In this document: in pieces, positions 1 through 8,838 of the stretch
How positions within the stretch are numbered: position 1 is the first letter of the stretch
Layout: the number at the start of each line of letters is the position of its first letter
From: Corynebacterium sp. p3-SID1145
Lineage (GTDB): Bacteria; Actinomycetota; Actinomycetes; Mycobacteriales; Mycobacteriaceae
DNA length: 64,000 nucleotides
Direction: 5' to 3'
Assembly (NCBI GenBank): GCA_025144245.1
Contig: JALXXC010000004.1
Location: 1 to 64,000 of the forward strand
Made by a program: the position numbers and the translations under genes
The notes under the pieces: model-generated
The model's input: the letters and a program-made list of their open reading frames with translations, nothing else
The model's database searches: none
What the model was told of the DNA's origin: nothing

Positions 1-105
1 GAGCGGGGAAGGGGTGGTGTTGCGTCGATAAGCGAAAGCGCGCTGGGCTGCTGGGCTGAGCGAGCCTTGATTGGGCCCGGACGGGGCCGCAGCCCGAATG
101 CCGCG

Positions 106-1413
106 CTAGTGCTGGTGGTAGTCGGAGAGGAAGTTGCCGAGGCGCTCGATGGCGTTCTCCAGCTGCGATGCCCACGGCAGGGTGACTACGCGGAAGTGGT
201 CTGGGGTCGGGTAGTTGAAGCCGGAGCCGCCGACCATGAGGATCTTCTCGCTCTTGAGCAGGTCCAGCATGAAACGCTCGTCATCGTGAATCTCGTACAT
301 GTCCAGATCGAGCTTCGGGAACGCGTACATCGCGCCCTTCGGTTCGACAACGGACACGCCCGGGATCTCGCGGAGTTTCTTCACCGTGATGTCGCGCTGC
401 TTCTTCAAACGTCCACCTTCGCCGGTGAGTGCGTAGATGGACTGGCGGCCGCCTAGAGCGACCTGAATGGCGTGCTGGCCGGGGACATTCGCGCACAGGC
501 GGGTACCGGCCAGCAGGTCGAGGCCCTCGATGAATCCAGTTGCCCGGCGGCGGGGCCCGGTGACGACCATCCAGCCAGCGCGGTAACCACACACACGGTA
601 GGCCTTGGATAGGCCGTTGAATGTCAGCGTGACCAGGTCGGGGGCGATGGCGGCCATGGAGTGGTGCACGGCACCGTCGTAAAGCACGCGGTCGTAGATC
701 TCGTCGGAGAGCACCATGAGCTGGTGCTCGCGCGCGATGTCGGCGATATCCTCCAGAACTTTCTTGGAGTAGACCGCGCCCGTCGGGTTGTTCGGGTTGA
801 TCACCACGATCGCCTTGGTGCGGTCCGTGACCTTGGAACGGATGTCCTCGATTGACGGGTTCCAATCGTCCTCCTCATCGCACAGGTAGTGGACGGCCTT
901 GCCGCCGGCGAGGGTGGTCGCGGCAGTCCAGAGAGGATAGTCGGGGGAGGGAATGAGGACTTCGTCGCCTTCATTGAGCAAGGCCTGGGTCGTCATCGTG
1001 ATGAGCTCGGAGACACCGTTGCCCAAGTACACGTCATCGATGTCGATGTCGGGGAAGCCCTCGATCTCTTCGTAGCGCGTAACCACCGCGCGGCGGGCAG
1101 GAATGATCCCTTTCGACGTGGTGTAGCCCTGGGAAGTCGGGAGCGCGGCGATCATGTCGCGCATGATCACATCCGGCGCCTCGAAACCGAAGACCGCCGG
1201 GTTGCCCGTGTTGAGCTTCAGAATGGTGTGACCGTCGCGCTCCATCTCCTCCGCCGTGGTGGCGACGGGGCCGCGCAGGTCGTACGACACATTCTTGAGC
1301 TTGTCTGCCTGGTCGAAGTGGCGGTGGGCCTTCAGCGGCTCGCGCTTCGGCTTTTTCGGCTGCTCCGACTTCTCCGGCTTTTCGGTCTTTTTTTCTTTCG
1401 ACGATGTGCTCAT
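106..1413 (-). CDS. alaT: PLP-dependent aminotransferase, AlaT-like
   Basis: Cytosolic class I/II pyridoxal-phosphate aminotransferase of 435 aa. The corynebacterial AlaT group moves amino groups between alanine or valine and keto acids. Visible motifs are NPNNPTG near residue 205, DEIYDRVLYD near 238 and the Schiff-base lysine in GLSKAYR near 268. The catalytic core is full length. The first 30 or so residues are a Lys/Glu/Pro-rich extension that varies in this family. The gene is transcribed leftward toward the window edge, 27 bp after the DUF1707 gene. The family is certain; AlaT rather than a close paralogue is inferred from overall resemblance. Confidence 0.85.
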   Translation of the reverse strand: MSTSSKEKKTEKPEKSEQPKKPKREPLKAHRHFDQADKLKNVSYDLRGPVATTAEEMERDGHTILKLNTGNPAVFGFEAPDVIMRDMIAALPTSQGYTTSKGIIPARRAVVTRYEEIEGFPDIDIDDVYLGNGVSELITMTTQALLNEGDEVLIPSPDYPLWTAATTLAGGKAVHYLCDEEDDWNPSIEDIRSKVTDRTKAIVVINPNNPTGAVYSKKVLEDIADIAREHQLMVLSDEIYDRVLYDGAVHHSMAAIAPDLVTLTFNGLSKAYRVCGYRAGWMVVTGPRRRATGFIEGLDLLAGTRLCANVPGQHAIQVALGGRQSIYALTGEGGRLKKQRDITVKKLREIPGVSVVEPKGAMYAFPKLDLDMYEIHDDERFMLDLLKSEKILMVGGSGFNYPTPDHFRVVTLPWASQLENAIERLGNFLSDYHQH

Positions 1414-1440
1414 AGGACAATTGTTCCAAAAATCACGTGG

Positions 1441-2079
1441 CTATTTGGTGAAACGGTTCAACGTGCGTTGCGCCAGATCCATCGCGTCGCCCGTCAACTG
1501 TTCGCGCTGCATTGTGCGCTCGACCTTCCGGCGCTCCAACTCCATCCGGTTCGCCTGCTGCAACTCGCGGAACCGCTGCCGGTCGAGTTGGCGCGGGCTC
1601 GGGGCGTACCAGCTGTCGGGACCCGCCTTCATGATGTAAAGGACTGTGAACAGCGCCGGAATGATGAGCAGGAGAAGAGCCCACAGGCCCGAGCCCGTGG
1701 CAGTGCTGAGACCCACCGCGCCAGCGAAGGACGCTAGTGAGCCCAGGGAGAAAATACCTAGCCGGGTGTTCTTGCCGTTCGCGCGGGCGCGCTCAATCTC
1801 GCTGCGGGTGAAGGTCTGCTCCGCCTCACCCGGGTGCTGCGGCTGGTGCTCTGGCAGATCGCGGAAGAGCGGCACCAGGTCGCGGTGCGTCGTCGCAGCG
1901 CCGACGTCCTCGCAGCGGCGGTTGAACTCGTCCGCATCAAGCCGGCCTTCGCCCAGCGCATAGCTCAAGCGCGCCACCGCCTCCGAGCGGTCCAAATCCG
2001 ACAGGCGGACGAGATCGCTGCCCGGCTGCTGGGGGCGCATTGACTGTTGTGGACGATGCGACTGGGGCTGATTCATCAC
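1441..2079 (-). CDS. DUF1707 domain membrane protein
   Basis: 212 aa, function unknown. Residues 20-75 form a DUF1707 domain, a short actinobacterial N-terminal domain: VRLSDLDRSEAVARLSYAL, then GRLDADEF, then the conserved RDLVPLF. A helical linker follows, then two hydrophobic segments near 110-150 (LGSLASFAGAVGLS and LWALLLLIIPALFTVLYIM), then a charged Arg/Gln-rich tail. The GTG at 2079 is chosen because a TAGTAT -10 box ends exactly 7 nt before it, which suggests a leaderless mRNA; the ATG at 2076 is the alternative. It is divergent from the membrane protein at 2152. Confidence 0.75.
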   Translation of the reverse strand: MMNQPQSHRPQQSMRPQQPGSDLVRLSDLDRSEAVARLSYALGEGRLDADEFNRRCEDVGAATTHRDLVPLFRDLPEHQPQHPGEAEQTFTRSEIERARANGKNTRLGIFSLGSLASFAGAVGLSTATGSGLWALLLLIIPALFTVLYIMKAGPDSWYAPSPRQLDRQRFRELQQANRMELERRKVERTMQREQLTGDAMDLAQRTLNRFTK

Positions 2080-2086
2080 AATTTCA

Positions 2087-2092
2087 ATACTA
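2087..2092 (-). promoter_or_regulatory. -10 box of leaderless DUF1707 gene
   Basis: TAGTAT, then 7 nt, then GTG 2079. Back-to-back with the promoter of the gene at 2152. Confidence 0.55.
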
Positions 2093-2138
2093 ATCCCACT
2101 ATGTCACTTGCTCGCCTAGACAAACGTTCGGCCACAAA

Positions 2139-2144
2139 TATCAT
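2139..2144 (+). promoter_or_regulatory. -10 box of leaderless membrane protein gene
   Basis: TATCAT, then 7 nt, then ATG 2152. Confidence 0.55.
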
Positions 2145-2151
2145 GTACTCC

Positions 2152-3165
2152 ATGAGTACTCCGAACGATCCCAGTAATTACCCCAGCTACGGTGGCAATT
2201 CGTCCTACGGTGGCGACCAGAACTCCAACAACTACGGCTCGAACTCCGGCTACGGTCAGAATTCCGGCAACCCCTACCCGCCGACCTCCGGCTACGTGAA
2301 CCCCGAAACGGGTTCCGAGTCCGGGCGTCCGCTGCAGATCCCGGCGGGCGTCAAACTGCCCCCGGCGGAGCCGATTCCGTTCGGCTTCAAGCGCTTCTTC
2401 ACCAGTCAATGGCACGTCTACCTCGGAGTGCTGTTCCTGCCGATACTCGTCGCTGTGATCGGTTTTCTCGTGTTGCTCCTCCCCCAGGTCATCAGCGCGG
2501 CTGACAGCGGGGCCGAAGAGATCCCCACTGGAGTCCTTGTCTCGTTGATCATTTTCTACGTTCTGTTGTTGGCTCTCTCGCTGGTCTCTGGCCTCGTCAT
2601 CTACAAGATCGCGCTGAAGGACACACGCGGTGTGAAGCCAACGTGGAGTAACGCCTTCAAGGACGTGCCGTGGGGCAACGGTATCCTCGTCTACATTCTT
2701 CTCTTCGTCGCATTTTTCGCTGTATATGTCGTACTCGGTCTGTTGAGTTACGCCTTGGCGAACGTGTCGGAGGCGCTCAGCATCATTGTCCCTCTCGTCG
2801 GCATGTTCGGCATGATCTTCCTGTACCCGTTCGTGGCGATGATCCCCCTCTACGCCATTGACGGGAAAACCAGCGCCGCCGGTGCATTCGGTGCGGCGTG
2901 GAGGGACGTGAAGGCCCAGTACTGGCAGGTCCTTGGCGCGATCATCCTGCTGAGCCTCGCATGCATGGGCCTGATGCTCGTCACCATCGGCTTCGCCGGC
3001 ATCATCGTCGGCCCAGTTCAGGTACTGGGCTTGGTGTTCATCTACCGCTGGGTCAGCGAGAGTGGATCTGCGGGCCAGGCTGGTCCGGACGCCGGTTATT
3101 CCGGTGCCCCGGGGCAGCCGTACCAGCACCCGGAGCAGCCGGGCGGCTACATGAGCATGTACTAA
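2152..3165 (+). CDS. Multi-pass membrane protein with Gly/Asn/Ser-rich N-terminus
   Basis: 337 aa, function unknown. Residues 1-80 are low complexity, rich in Asn, Ser, Tyr and Gly with repeated NYGSNSGYG-like units, and probably cytosolic. About five to six hydrophobic segments follow, for example VYLGVLFLPILVAVIGFLVL, LIIFYVLLLALSLVSGLVIY, YILLFVAFFAVYVVLGLLSY and VLGAIILLSLACMGLMLV. The C-terminus is again Gly/Pro/Gln-rich. This arrangement resembles corynebacterial integral membrane proteins with a disordered QGNY-type head. An upstream in-frame ATG at 2143 exists. The ATG at 2152 is preferred because TATCAT lies 7 nt before it, with no ribosome binding site. Confidence 0.75.
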   Translation: MSTPNDPSNYPSYGGNSSYGGDQNSNNYGSNSGYGQNSGNPYPPTSGYVNPETGSESGRPLQIPAGVKLPPAEPIPFGFKRFFTSQWHVYLGVLFLPILVAVIGFLVLLLPQVISAADSGAEEIPTGVLVSLIIFYVLLLALSLVSGLVIYKIALKDTRGVKPTWSNAFKDVPWGNGILVYILLFVAFFAVYVVLGLLSYALANVSEALSIIVPLVGMFGMIFLYPFVAMIPLYAIDGKTSAAGAFGAAWRDVKAQYWQVLGAIILLSLACMGLMLVTIGFAGIIVGPVQVLGLVFIYRWVSESGSAGQAGPDAGYSGAPGQPYQHPEQPGGYMSMY

Positions 3166-3180
3166 TCCGGTTCTTGCGGC

Positions 3181-5127
3181 TTAGCCCTCTTCACTGAACT
3201 GGGACTGGTTCAGTTCGAAGTAGGTACCTCGCCGGGCAAGGAGCTCCTCGTGGGTTCCCTGCTCGGCGATTTTTCCGTTCTGCATGACGATGATGAGGTC
3301 GGCGTCGCGGATCGTCGACAAGCGGTGCGCGATGACGAAGCTGGTGCGTTGGCTGCGCAGCGCGTTCATCGCCTTCTGGACAAGCACCTCGGTGCGGGTG
3401 TCCACGGACGAGGTCGCCTCGTCGAGGATGAGCAGGGCCGGCTGGGAGAGGAATGCGCGGGCGATGGTGATCAGCTGGCGCTCACCCGCGGAAATAGAGC
3501 CGCCGTCTTGGTCGATCTCCGTTGCGTAGCCGTCGGGTAGCGAGCGCACGAAGCGGTCGACGTAGGTTGCTTGCGCGGCGGCAATGACCTCGTCGTCGGT
3601 GGCATCGAGCCGGCCGTAGCGGATGTTCTCCATGATCGTGCCTTTGAACAACACGGCATCCTGGAGGACCATGCCGATGTTGGAGCGCAGCTGTGCGCGG
3701 CTCATCTCGCGGATATCCGTGCCGTCCAGGCGGATCGCGCCACTGTCGACCTCGTAGAAGCGCATGAGAAGGTTGACCAGGGTGGTTTTGCCGGCACCCG
3801 TGGGGCCCACGATGGCGGCGGTCTGCCCCGGCTGGACGCGCAGCGAGAGGTCCTCGATGAGCGGGACATCGGGGGAGTAGGAGAAGTTCACGTGGTCGAA
3901 CTCGACGAGCCCGCGCGTGGTGCCCGTTGTGGCGGCCGCGGTGTCTTGCTCCTCCTCTTCAGCATCGAGCAGCTCGAAGACGCGTTCCGCGGATGCGACA
4001 CCGGACTGCAGCATCTGCATCATGCCGGCGACTTCGCCGAGCGGCTGGTTCATCTGGCGGGAGTACTGGATGAAAGCGGTGGCGTCGCCGAGCGTGATGG
4101 AGCCGGAAGCGACCTTCAGGCCGCCGAGCACAGCGATCGCCACATAGGACAAGGAACCGATGAACTGCATGATCGGGTGCATCGAGTTGGCCAGGAACTG
4201 AGCTTTCTGCGCAGCGGCGGCGAGTTCCTCGTTGCGTTCGTCGAACTGCTCCCGGATCTCTGCCGAGCGGCCGAAGATCCTCGCAACGTCGTGGCCGGTG
4301 AAGGCTTCCTCCACGTGCCCGTTCAGGTCGCCGGTGGCTTTCCACTGGGTGACGAATTCCTTCTGGGAGCGGGTGCCCACCAAGCCCATGACGGCACCGG
4401 TCAGCGGGATTGCCAGCAGGGCGACGACGGCGAGCTGCCACGAGATGGCGAACATCATGACGATGATGCCGGCGAGGGTGAGGACCGCGTTGAACAGCAT
4501 CGAGAGCGATTGCTGGAGTGCCTGCTGGATGTTGTCGACGTCGTTGGTCGTGCGGCTCATGACGTCGCCGCGTTGACGCGAATCGAAGTAAGACAGCGGC
4601 AGGCGGTGGATCTTCGCCTCCACCCGCTCGCGCAGCGTGTAGACGGCGCGCATGGTCAGTTTGTTCAGGATCGCGCCCTGGGCCCACATGAGCAGGGCGG
4701 CGGCCAGGTAGAACGCCAGCACCGCGATGATGAGACCGCGGAGCCGGTCGAAGTCGATGCCGTGGCCCGGGTTCAAGTCCATCGCCGCGGCCATGTCGGC
4801 GAAACGGTCCTGGCCCGCCGCGCGTAGACCATCGACCGCTTGCTCGGCGGTGGTGCCTTCCGGAAGCTGCTTGGACACGACTCCGCTGAAGATCACGTCC
4901 ATCGCCCTGCCCATCACCCGCGGCGCCCAGACGGCGAGGAGGACAGAGCCCGCGTTCATCAGGAAGACGAAGATGAGCGCGATCTTGTAGGGTGCCAGCA
5001 GACCGAGCAGGCGCTTCGCGGAGGGCCAGAACTGCTTGGCTTTCCGGGGAGCCTTATTGGAGTAGTCGTCCCCGGCCATGCTTTCTTCATAGGCGGCCAG
5101 TTGGTCGTCGGTCAGCTGTTCGCTCAT
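3181..5127 (-). CDS. ABC exporter half-transporter (permease-ATPase), subunit with noncanonical signature
   Basis: 648 aa fused membrane domain and nucleotide-binding domain, type IV (MsbA/LmrA-like) exporter half. Six membrane helices occupy roughly residues 40-370. The ATPase domain has Walker A GPTGAGKTT, Walker B LLILDEATSSVD with the catalytic Glu, and an altered signature SAGERQ in place of LSGGQ. Its start overlaps the stop of the upstream partner gene by 4 bp, so the two are translationally coupled. Together they should form a heterodimeric exporter with one degenerate ATP site. The substrate (drug, lipid or peptide) cannot be told from sequence. Confidence 0.88.
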   Translation of the reverse strand: MSEQLTDDQLAAYEESMAGDDYSNKAPRKAKQFWPSAKRLLGLLAPYKIALIFVFLMNAGSVLLAVWAPRVMGRAMDVIFSGVVSKQLPEGTTAEQAVDGLRAAGQDRFADMAAAMDLNPGHGIDFDRLRGLIIAVLAFYLAAALLMWAQGAILNKLTMRAVYTLRERVEAKIHRLPLSYFDSRQRGDVMSRTTNDVDNIQQALQQSLSMLFNAVLTLAGIIVMMFAISWQLAVVALLAIPLTGAVMGLVGTRSQKEFVTQWKATGDLNGHVEEAFTGHDVARIFGRSAEIREQFDERNEELAAAAQKAQFLANSMHPIMQFIGSLSYVAIAVLGGLKVASGSITLGDATAFIQYSRQMNQPLGEVAGMMQMLQSGVASAERVFELLDAEEEEQDTAAATTGTTRGLVEFDHVNFSYSPDVPLIEDLSLRVQPGQTAAIVGPTGAGKTTLVNLLMRFYEVDSGAIRLDGTDIREMSRAQLRSNIGMVLQDAVLFKGTIMENIRYGRLDATDDEVIAAAQATYVDRFVRSLPDGYATEIDQDGGSISAGERQLITIARAFLSQPALLILDEATSSVDTRTEVLVQKAMNALRSQRTSFVIAHRLSTIRDADLIIVMQNGKIAEQGTHEELLARRGTYFELNQSQFSEEG

Positions 5128-6833
5128 GCTGTCACCGCCTTCTGGCTCGCGTCGATTTCACGGTATGTGGCGCTTGTGCGCAGCAGCTCGTCGTGGGTTC
5201 CGCGTGCGACGATCTCGCCAGCTTCCATCACGAGAATCTGGTCCGCGTCGCTTATCGACGCCACCCGCTGCGCCACCACCAGCACCGTGGCGTCCGCCGT
5301 GTAGCTGGTCATGGCCCGTTGCAGTTTGGCTTCGGTGAGGGCGTCGAGGGCGGAGAAAGAATCGTCGAAGAGGTAGACGTCCGGCCGTGCCACGAGCATG
5401 CGCGCAATGCATAGCCGTTGCCGCTGGCCGCCGGAGACGTTGGTGCCGCCCTGGGCGATCGGCATGTCAAGGTCCTCGACGAAGCCCGCTTGAGCGGTGT
5501 CCAGCGCCTCCCACAGCTCTTCGTCGGTGGCGTCTGGGTTGGCCACCCGGAGATTGGATCCCACTGTGCCCCGGTACAGCCATGGCTTTTGCGGGACCAT
5601 GGCCACTGTGCCGTTGACGCGGATCTCCCCGGAGGTGGGGTAGTACAGCTCCGGGACGAGTCCCAGCAGCGTCGATTTTCCGGAGCCCGTCGACCCGATG
5701 ACCGCGGTGACGGTGCCCGGCCGCGCGGTGAAGTCGATGTTCTTGAGCACCGGCTCCTCCGCACCCGGGTAGCGGTAGGAGACGCCGCGGAATTCGACAG
5801 TGCCCGGTTCGCTGCTATCGGTAGCACCGGCAGCACCGGCAGAATCGGCGGCGCCAGACTGGGTGCGCGGCGGCTGGGCGGCTGGCTCGTAGCCCAGAAC
5901 TTCGCTGATGCGGCGGCCGCACACGATGGCGCGGGGGAGCATCATGAGCATGAACACGCCCATCATCACAGCCATGAGGATCTGCATCAGGTACTGCATG
6001 AATGCGGTCAGCGAACCGACCTCGACGAGCCCTTGGTCCACCCGGTGGCCGCCGAACCACAAGACTGCGGCGGTGGCCAGGTTCAAGATCAGCATGATCA
6101 CCGGGAACATGGTCACGAATACGCGGCCGATGTTGAGGCTGAGGCGGGTCAGCGCCGTATTGGCGTCCTCGAAGCGCTTCTCCTCATAATTCTCGCGGCC
6201 GAAGGCGCGGATAACGCGGATGCCGGCGATCTGCTCGCGCAACAGGCTGTTAATGGCGTCGAGCTTCTTCTGCATCGTGCTGAAGAGCGGGATGAGGAGC
6301 GCCGCGATGATTCCGACGGTGACGGTGAGAACAAGCACTGCGACGGTGACCAGCCACGACATGCCGGCATCCTGGCGCAGCGCCATGATCACGCCGCCGA
6401 CGGCCATGATTGGTGCAGCGACCATGAAATTGAAGAACAACAGTGCGGTCATCTGCACTTGCTGCACATCGTTGGTCGCGCGGGTGGTCAGCGTCGCCGG
6501 GCCGAAGTGCCCCATGTCCTCCGACGTGAACTGGCTGACCTTGTCGTACACCGCGCCGCGGATGTCGCGGCCAGTGCGCATCGCCGCGGCAGAGGCGAAC
6601 CACACCGCACCCACCGCGGCAGCCACCTGGAGCAGCGACACCGCGAGCATGAGCAGGCCCACGCTCCGGATGTACGGCACGTCGGCCTGCGCAACACCGT
6701 TATTGATGATGTCCGCGTTCAAATCCGGCAGGTACAAGGTGGCCAGAGTCGACAGAAGTTGCAGCACGACCACCGCGGCGATCAACCCCGCGTACGGCCT
6801 GCTGAACCTCCCGGTCAGGCGGATGAGATCCAC
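5124..6833 (-). CDS. ABC exporter half-transporter (permease-ATPase), subunit with Asp in Walker B
   Basis: 569 aa partner of the downstream ABC exporter half. The membrane domain is residues 1-320 and the ATPase domain about 345-569. Walker A is GSTGSGKST, the signature is VSGGQRQR and Walker B is YLFDDSFSALD, so the catalytic Glu is replaced by Asp. The partner has a good Walker B but a poor signature. This reciprocal pattern is typical of heterodimeric exporters such as TM287/288 and BmrCD. The GTG at 6833 is chosen because GAGAGGGG lies 6 nt upstream; an ATG at 6890 would add 19 residues across that site. Confidence 0.87.
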   Translation of the reverse strand: MDLIRLTGRFSRPYAGLIAAVVVLQLLSTLATLYLPDLNADIINNGVAQADVPYIRSVGLLMLAVSLLQVAAAVGAVWFASAAAMRTGRDIRGAVYDKVSQFTSEDMGHFGPATLTTRATNDVQQVQMTALLFFNFMVAAPIMAVGGVIMALRQDAGMSWLVTVAVLVLTVTVGIIAALLIPLFSTMQKKLDAINSLLREQIAGIRVIRAFGRENYEEKRFEDANTALTRLSLNIGRVFVTMFPVIMLILNLATAAVLWFGGHRVDQGLVEVGSLTAFMQYLMQILMAVMMGVFMLMMLPRAIVCGRRISEVLGYEPAAQPPRTQSGAADSAGAAGATDSSEPGTVEFRGVSYRYPGAEEPVLKNIDFTARPGTVTAVIGSTGSGKSTLLGLVPELYYPTSGEIRVNGTVAMVPQKPWLYRGTVGSNLRVANPDATDEELWEALDTAQAGFVEDLDMPIAQGGTNVSGGQRQRLCIARMLVARPDVYLFDDSFSALDALTEAKLQRAMTSYTADATVLVVAQRVASISDADQILVMEAGEIVARGTHDELLRTSATYREIDASQKAVTA

Positions 6834-6886
6834 GAGTTGCCCCTCTCTTCTAGACAGGGGCAATACTAAACCTTGCGGTGAAAATT

Positions 6887-8149
6887 TCACCGTCCGGTTC
6901 TGCTACCTCGGCGAACAGGTGTGGAGCAGACTTGCTCGTAGTGGTCCGGCAAGCCGTTCTTGCCGTAGGACAGGCGGCGATGGAGCCACTCGAAGGGGCC
7001 AGGTTTGCCTGCCTTCTCCAAGGCCCACGCACCAGCGACCGTAGCCAGCCAGACGAGCAGCGCCCACCCAAGCTTGCCCGCAATGGTGGCATCCCGCGTG
7101 ACCCACCAGAACGCGGGCTGCGTGGTCAGCATGAACAGGATTGTTTGCCCCAGGTAGCCGCTCATGGATCTCTTGCCGAGCGCGATGAACGGTTCGAGGG
7201 CGGGAGGAAGCGCGCCCCCGGCGTCGATACGCGCCTGCAGAGGCTGGCATACTAGGGCGATCGCGGCGAGAATGCCGGGCCCCGTGAGCAGCCCGAGCGA
7301 TTCGTTCGCATCGGTGAGACCGGCTGCCCAGCCGGGGCCGAGAACTCCGATCTCCGCGAAGCCCCACGGGATCCCGATGGCAGGAATGAGCACTGCTGCA
7401 AGGAGCGCCCATGCGCGAAACATCGTGCGGTTCGCAGGCAGATCGCCGAAGACTTTGCGGCGGCCCCAGATGAAGCCGACGATGACGAGTGGCAAGAAGG
7501 ACATCATCTCAATCGCGGCAAGCGCGGGGTACATCATGACAACGGAGATGCCGTTCGACATGCGCTCACCGAGATCGGTGATCCGGGCGGGTTCTCCGCC
7601 GACGGGTTCCTGCGTTGTGCCGAACGCGGCGATAATGCCGGGGGCACGGGCCGCTGCTTGGACGGCGAACACCGTGCCCGCGAGAATATAGAGTGCGCGG
7701 TCACTCCAACCAATGACAAGACACAGCAGCAATGCCGCGATGCCGTAGGCGGTCATGATGTCGTTGGTGAAAAACAGCGCCTTGTGGATGAGCCCAAAGA
7801 GAAACAGGAATCCGTAGCGGCGTGCCAGTACCTTGCGGCGCGCCCGCAACGGGTACCCGCGCCGGGCCAGGCTGGCAAAAATCATGCCCACTCCGACACC
7901 GAGCAAGGTGGCGAACATGGGCAGGCCGCGCACGTGCACGAAAAGCGTCTCGAAGAAGACCAGCGCCTTTTCGAGCACGGTCCCGGCACCGTTGTAGCCG
8001 CCGAGGCCTGCGGCGTGGTCGACTTTTTCCGCCGGATCCCAGTCCGTGACCATATTGGCCATCGCGATACCGACGAGGGCGAGCCCCCGAGCCAGGTCAG
8101 GGGCGATGAAACGTCGACGGGAAGCGGTGAATGCTCCAGCCACTCTCAC
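6887..8149 (-). CDS. DUF418 family membrane protein (YeiB-like)
   Basis: 420 aa polytopic membrane protein of the DUF418/YeiB family, whose role is not settled. It opens with RRRFIAPDLARGLALVGIAM, the usual N-terminal signature. Successive hydrophobic helices follow (MFATLLGVGVGMIFASL, YGFLFLFGLIHKALFF, YGIAALLLCLVIG), and the conserved C-terminal part is GKRSMSGYLGQTILFML. The GTG at 8149 overlaps the stop of the ABC permease gene by 4 bp (GTGA); a GTG at 8143 is also possible. It is last in the run histidine kinase, response regulator, ABC ATPase, ABC permease, DUF418, so it may act in the same envelope-stress or export response. That is inference from position. Confidence 0.8.
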   Translation of the reverse strand: MRVAGAFTASRRRFIAPDLARGLALVGIAMANMVTDWDPAEKVDHAAGLGGYNGAGTVLEKALVFFETLFVHVRGLPMFATLLGVGVGMIFASLARRGYPLRARRKVLARRYGFLFLFGLIHKALFFTNDIMTAYGIAALLLCLVIGWSDRALYILAGTVFAVQAAARAPGIIAAFGTTQEPVGGEPARITDLGERMSNGISVVMMYPALAAIEMMSFLPLVIVGFIWGRRKVFGDLPANRTMFRAWALLAAVLIPAIGIPWGFAEIGVLGPGWAAGLTDANESLGLLTGPGILAAIALVCQPLQARIDAGGALPPALEPFIALGKRSMSGYLGQTILFMLTTQPAFWWVTRDATIAGKLGWALLVWLATVAGAWALEKAGKPGPFEWLHRRLSYGKNGLPDHYEQVCSTPVRRGSRTGR

Positions 8150-8838
8150 TTCACCGCCCGTCGATTCGCGGTGGCGTAGGCCACCGCAGCGAGAGCCGCA
8201 ACCCAGAGCACGAGCTTGATCGTGCCTGCGGTACCGTTGGCTGCTCCGCCAGGAAGAATGTTGTGAATCGCGTTCGCCCACGGCTGGTTGACCGCCCCGA
8301 GAGCAGTCTCCACGATCAAACTCTCGACGATCCACACGAAAAAGGAGGCTGTGCCGGAACCGAGAGCCACTGCGGACAACGCTGCGAGTAGTGGGTAGAC
8401 GATCCAGAGCTTTACTTGGGCCAGGACCATCGACGTGCTCTCTGCTCCCATTGCGGCGATCCCGTCGATGAACATGTGCGAGCCGCCGATTCCGATGCCC
8501 GACGCGGCAAACGCAGTCAGGGTGCACGCGAGGGCGGCGACTCCCACGCGGCATGCGAGTTCCTTGCCGCGGTGGTTCGAAGCGAGGTATGCATACCCGA
8601 TCGTGCCTCGCGAATGAGCGCCACCGGAGGGGAACGCACCGGCGCCGAGAGCGACAGGAAGCATGAAGTTCGCAGGGATGAGCAGCATTGCCGGGTCAAT
8701 AGTGTTTGTGCCGTTTGGGCCGAGCAGCGCGGCAACCATGATCGGCCCGGCGATCAGTGCCACAGCAATGAATGCGAGAAGAATGCCAGTGGAAGGGCGG
8801 GAAAAGATCTCGCGGCATGTAGCTTTCAGTGTGTTCAT
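8146..8838 (-). CDS. ABC-2 type transporter permease
   Basis: 230 aa with about six membrane segments (TGILLAFIAVALIAGPIMVA, FMLPVALGAGAFPSGG, VGVAALACTLTAFAASGIGI, LWIVYPLLAALSAVALGSG and a final LVLWVAALAAVAYATAN). This is the size and layout of ABC-2 permeases that pair with an unfused ATPase. The start overlaps the ATPase gene stop by 4 bp, which supports a two-component transporter. The neighbouring two-component system suggests control by a cell-envelope or peptide signal. The substrate is unknown. Confidence 0.78.
   Translation of the reverse strand: MNTLKATCREIFSRPSTGILLAFIAVALIAGPIMVAALLGPNGTNTIDPAMLLIPANFMLPVALGAGAFPSGGAHSRGTIGYAYLASNHRGKELACRVGVAALACTLTAFAASGIGIGGSHMFIDGIAAMGAESTSMVLAQVKLWIVYPLLAALSAVALGSGTASFFVWIVESLIVETALGAVNQPWANAIHNILPGGAANGTAGTIKLVLWVAALAAVAYATANRRAVK

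Noticed and set aside
1..105. tRNA or small gene at the left edge
   Set aside because: No cloverleaf and no closed frame; it only contains an 11-mer copy and the 3' flank of alaT.
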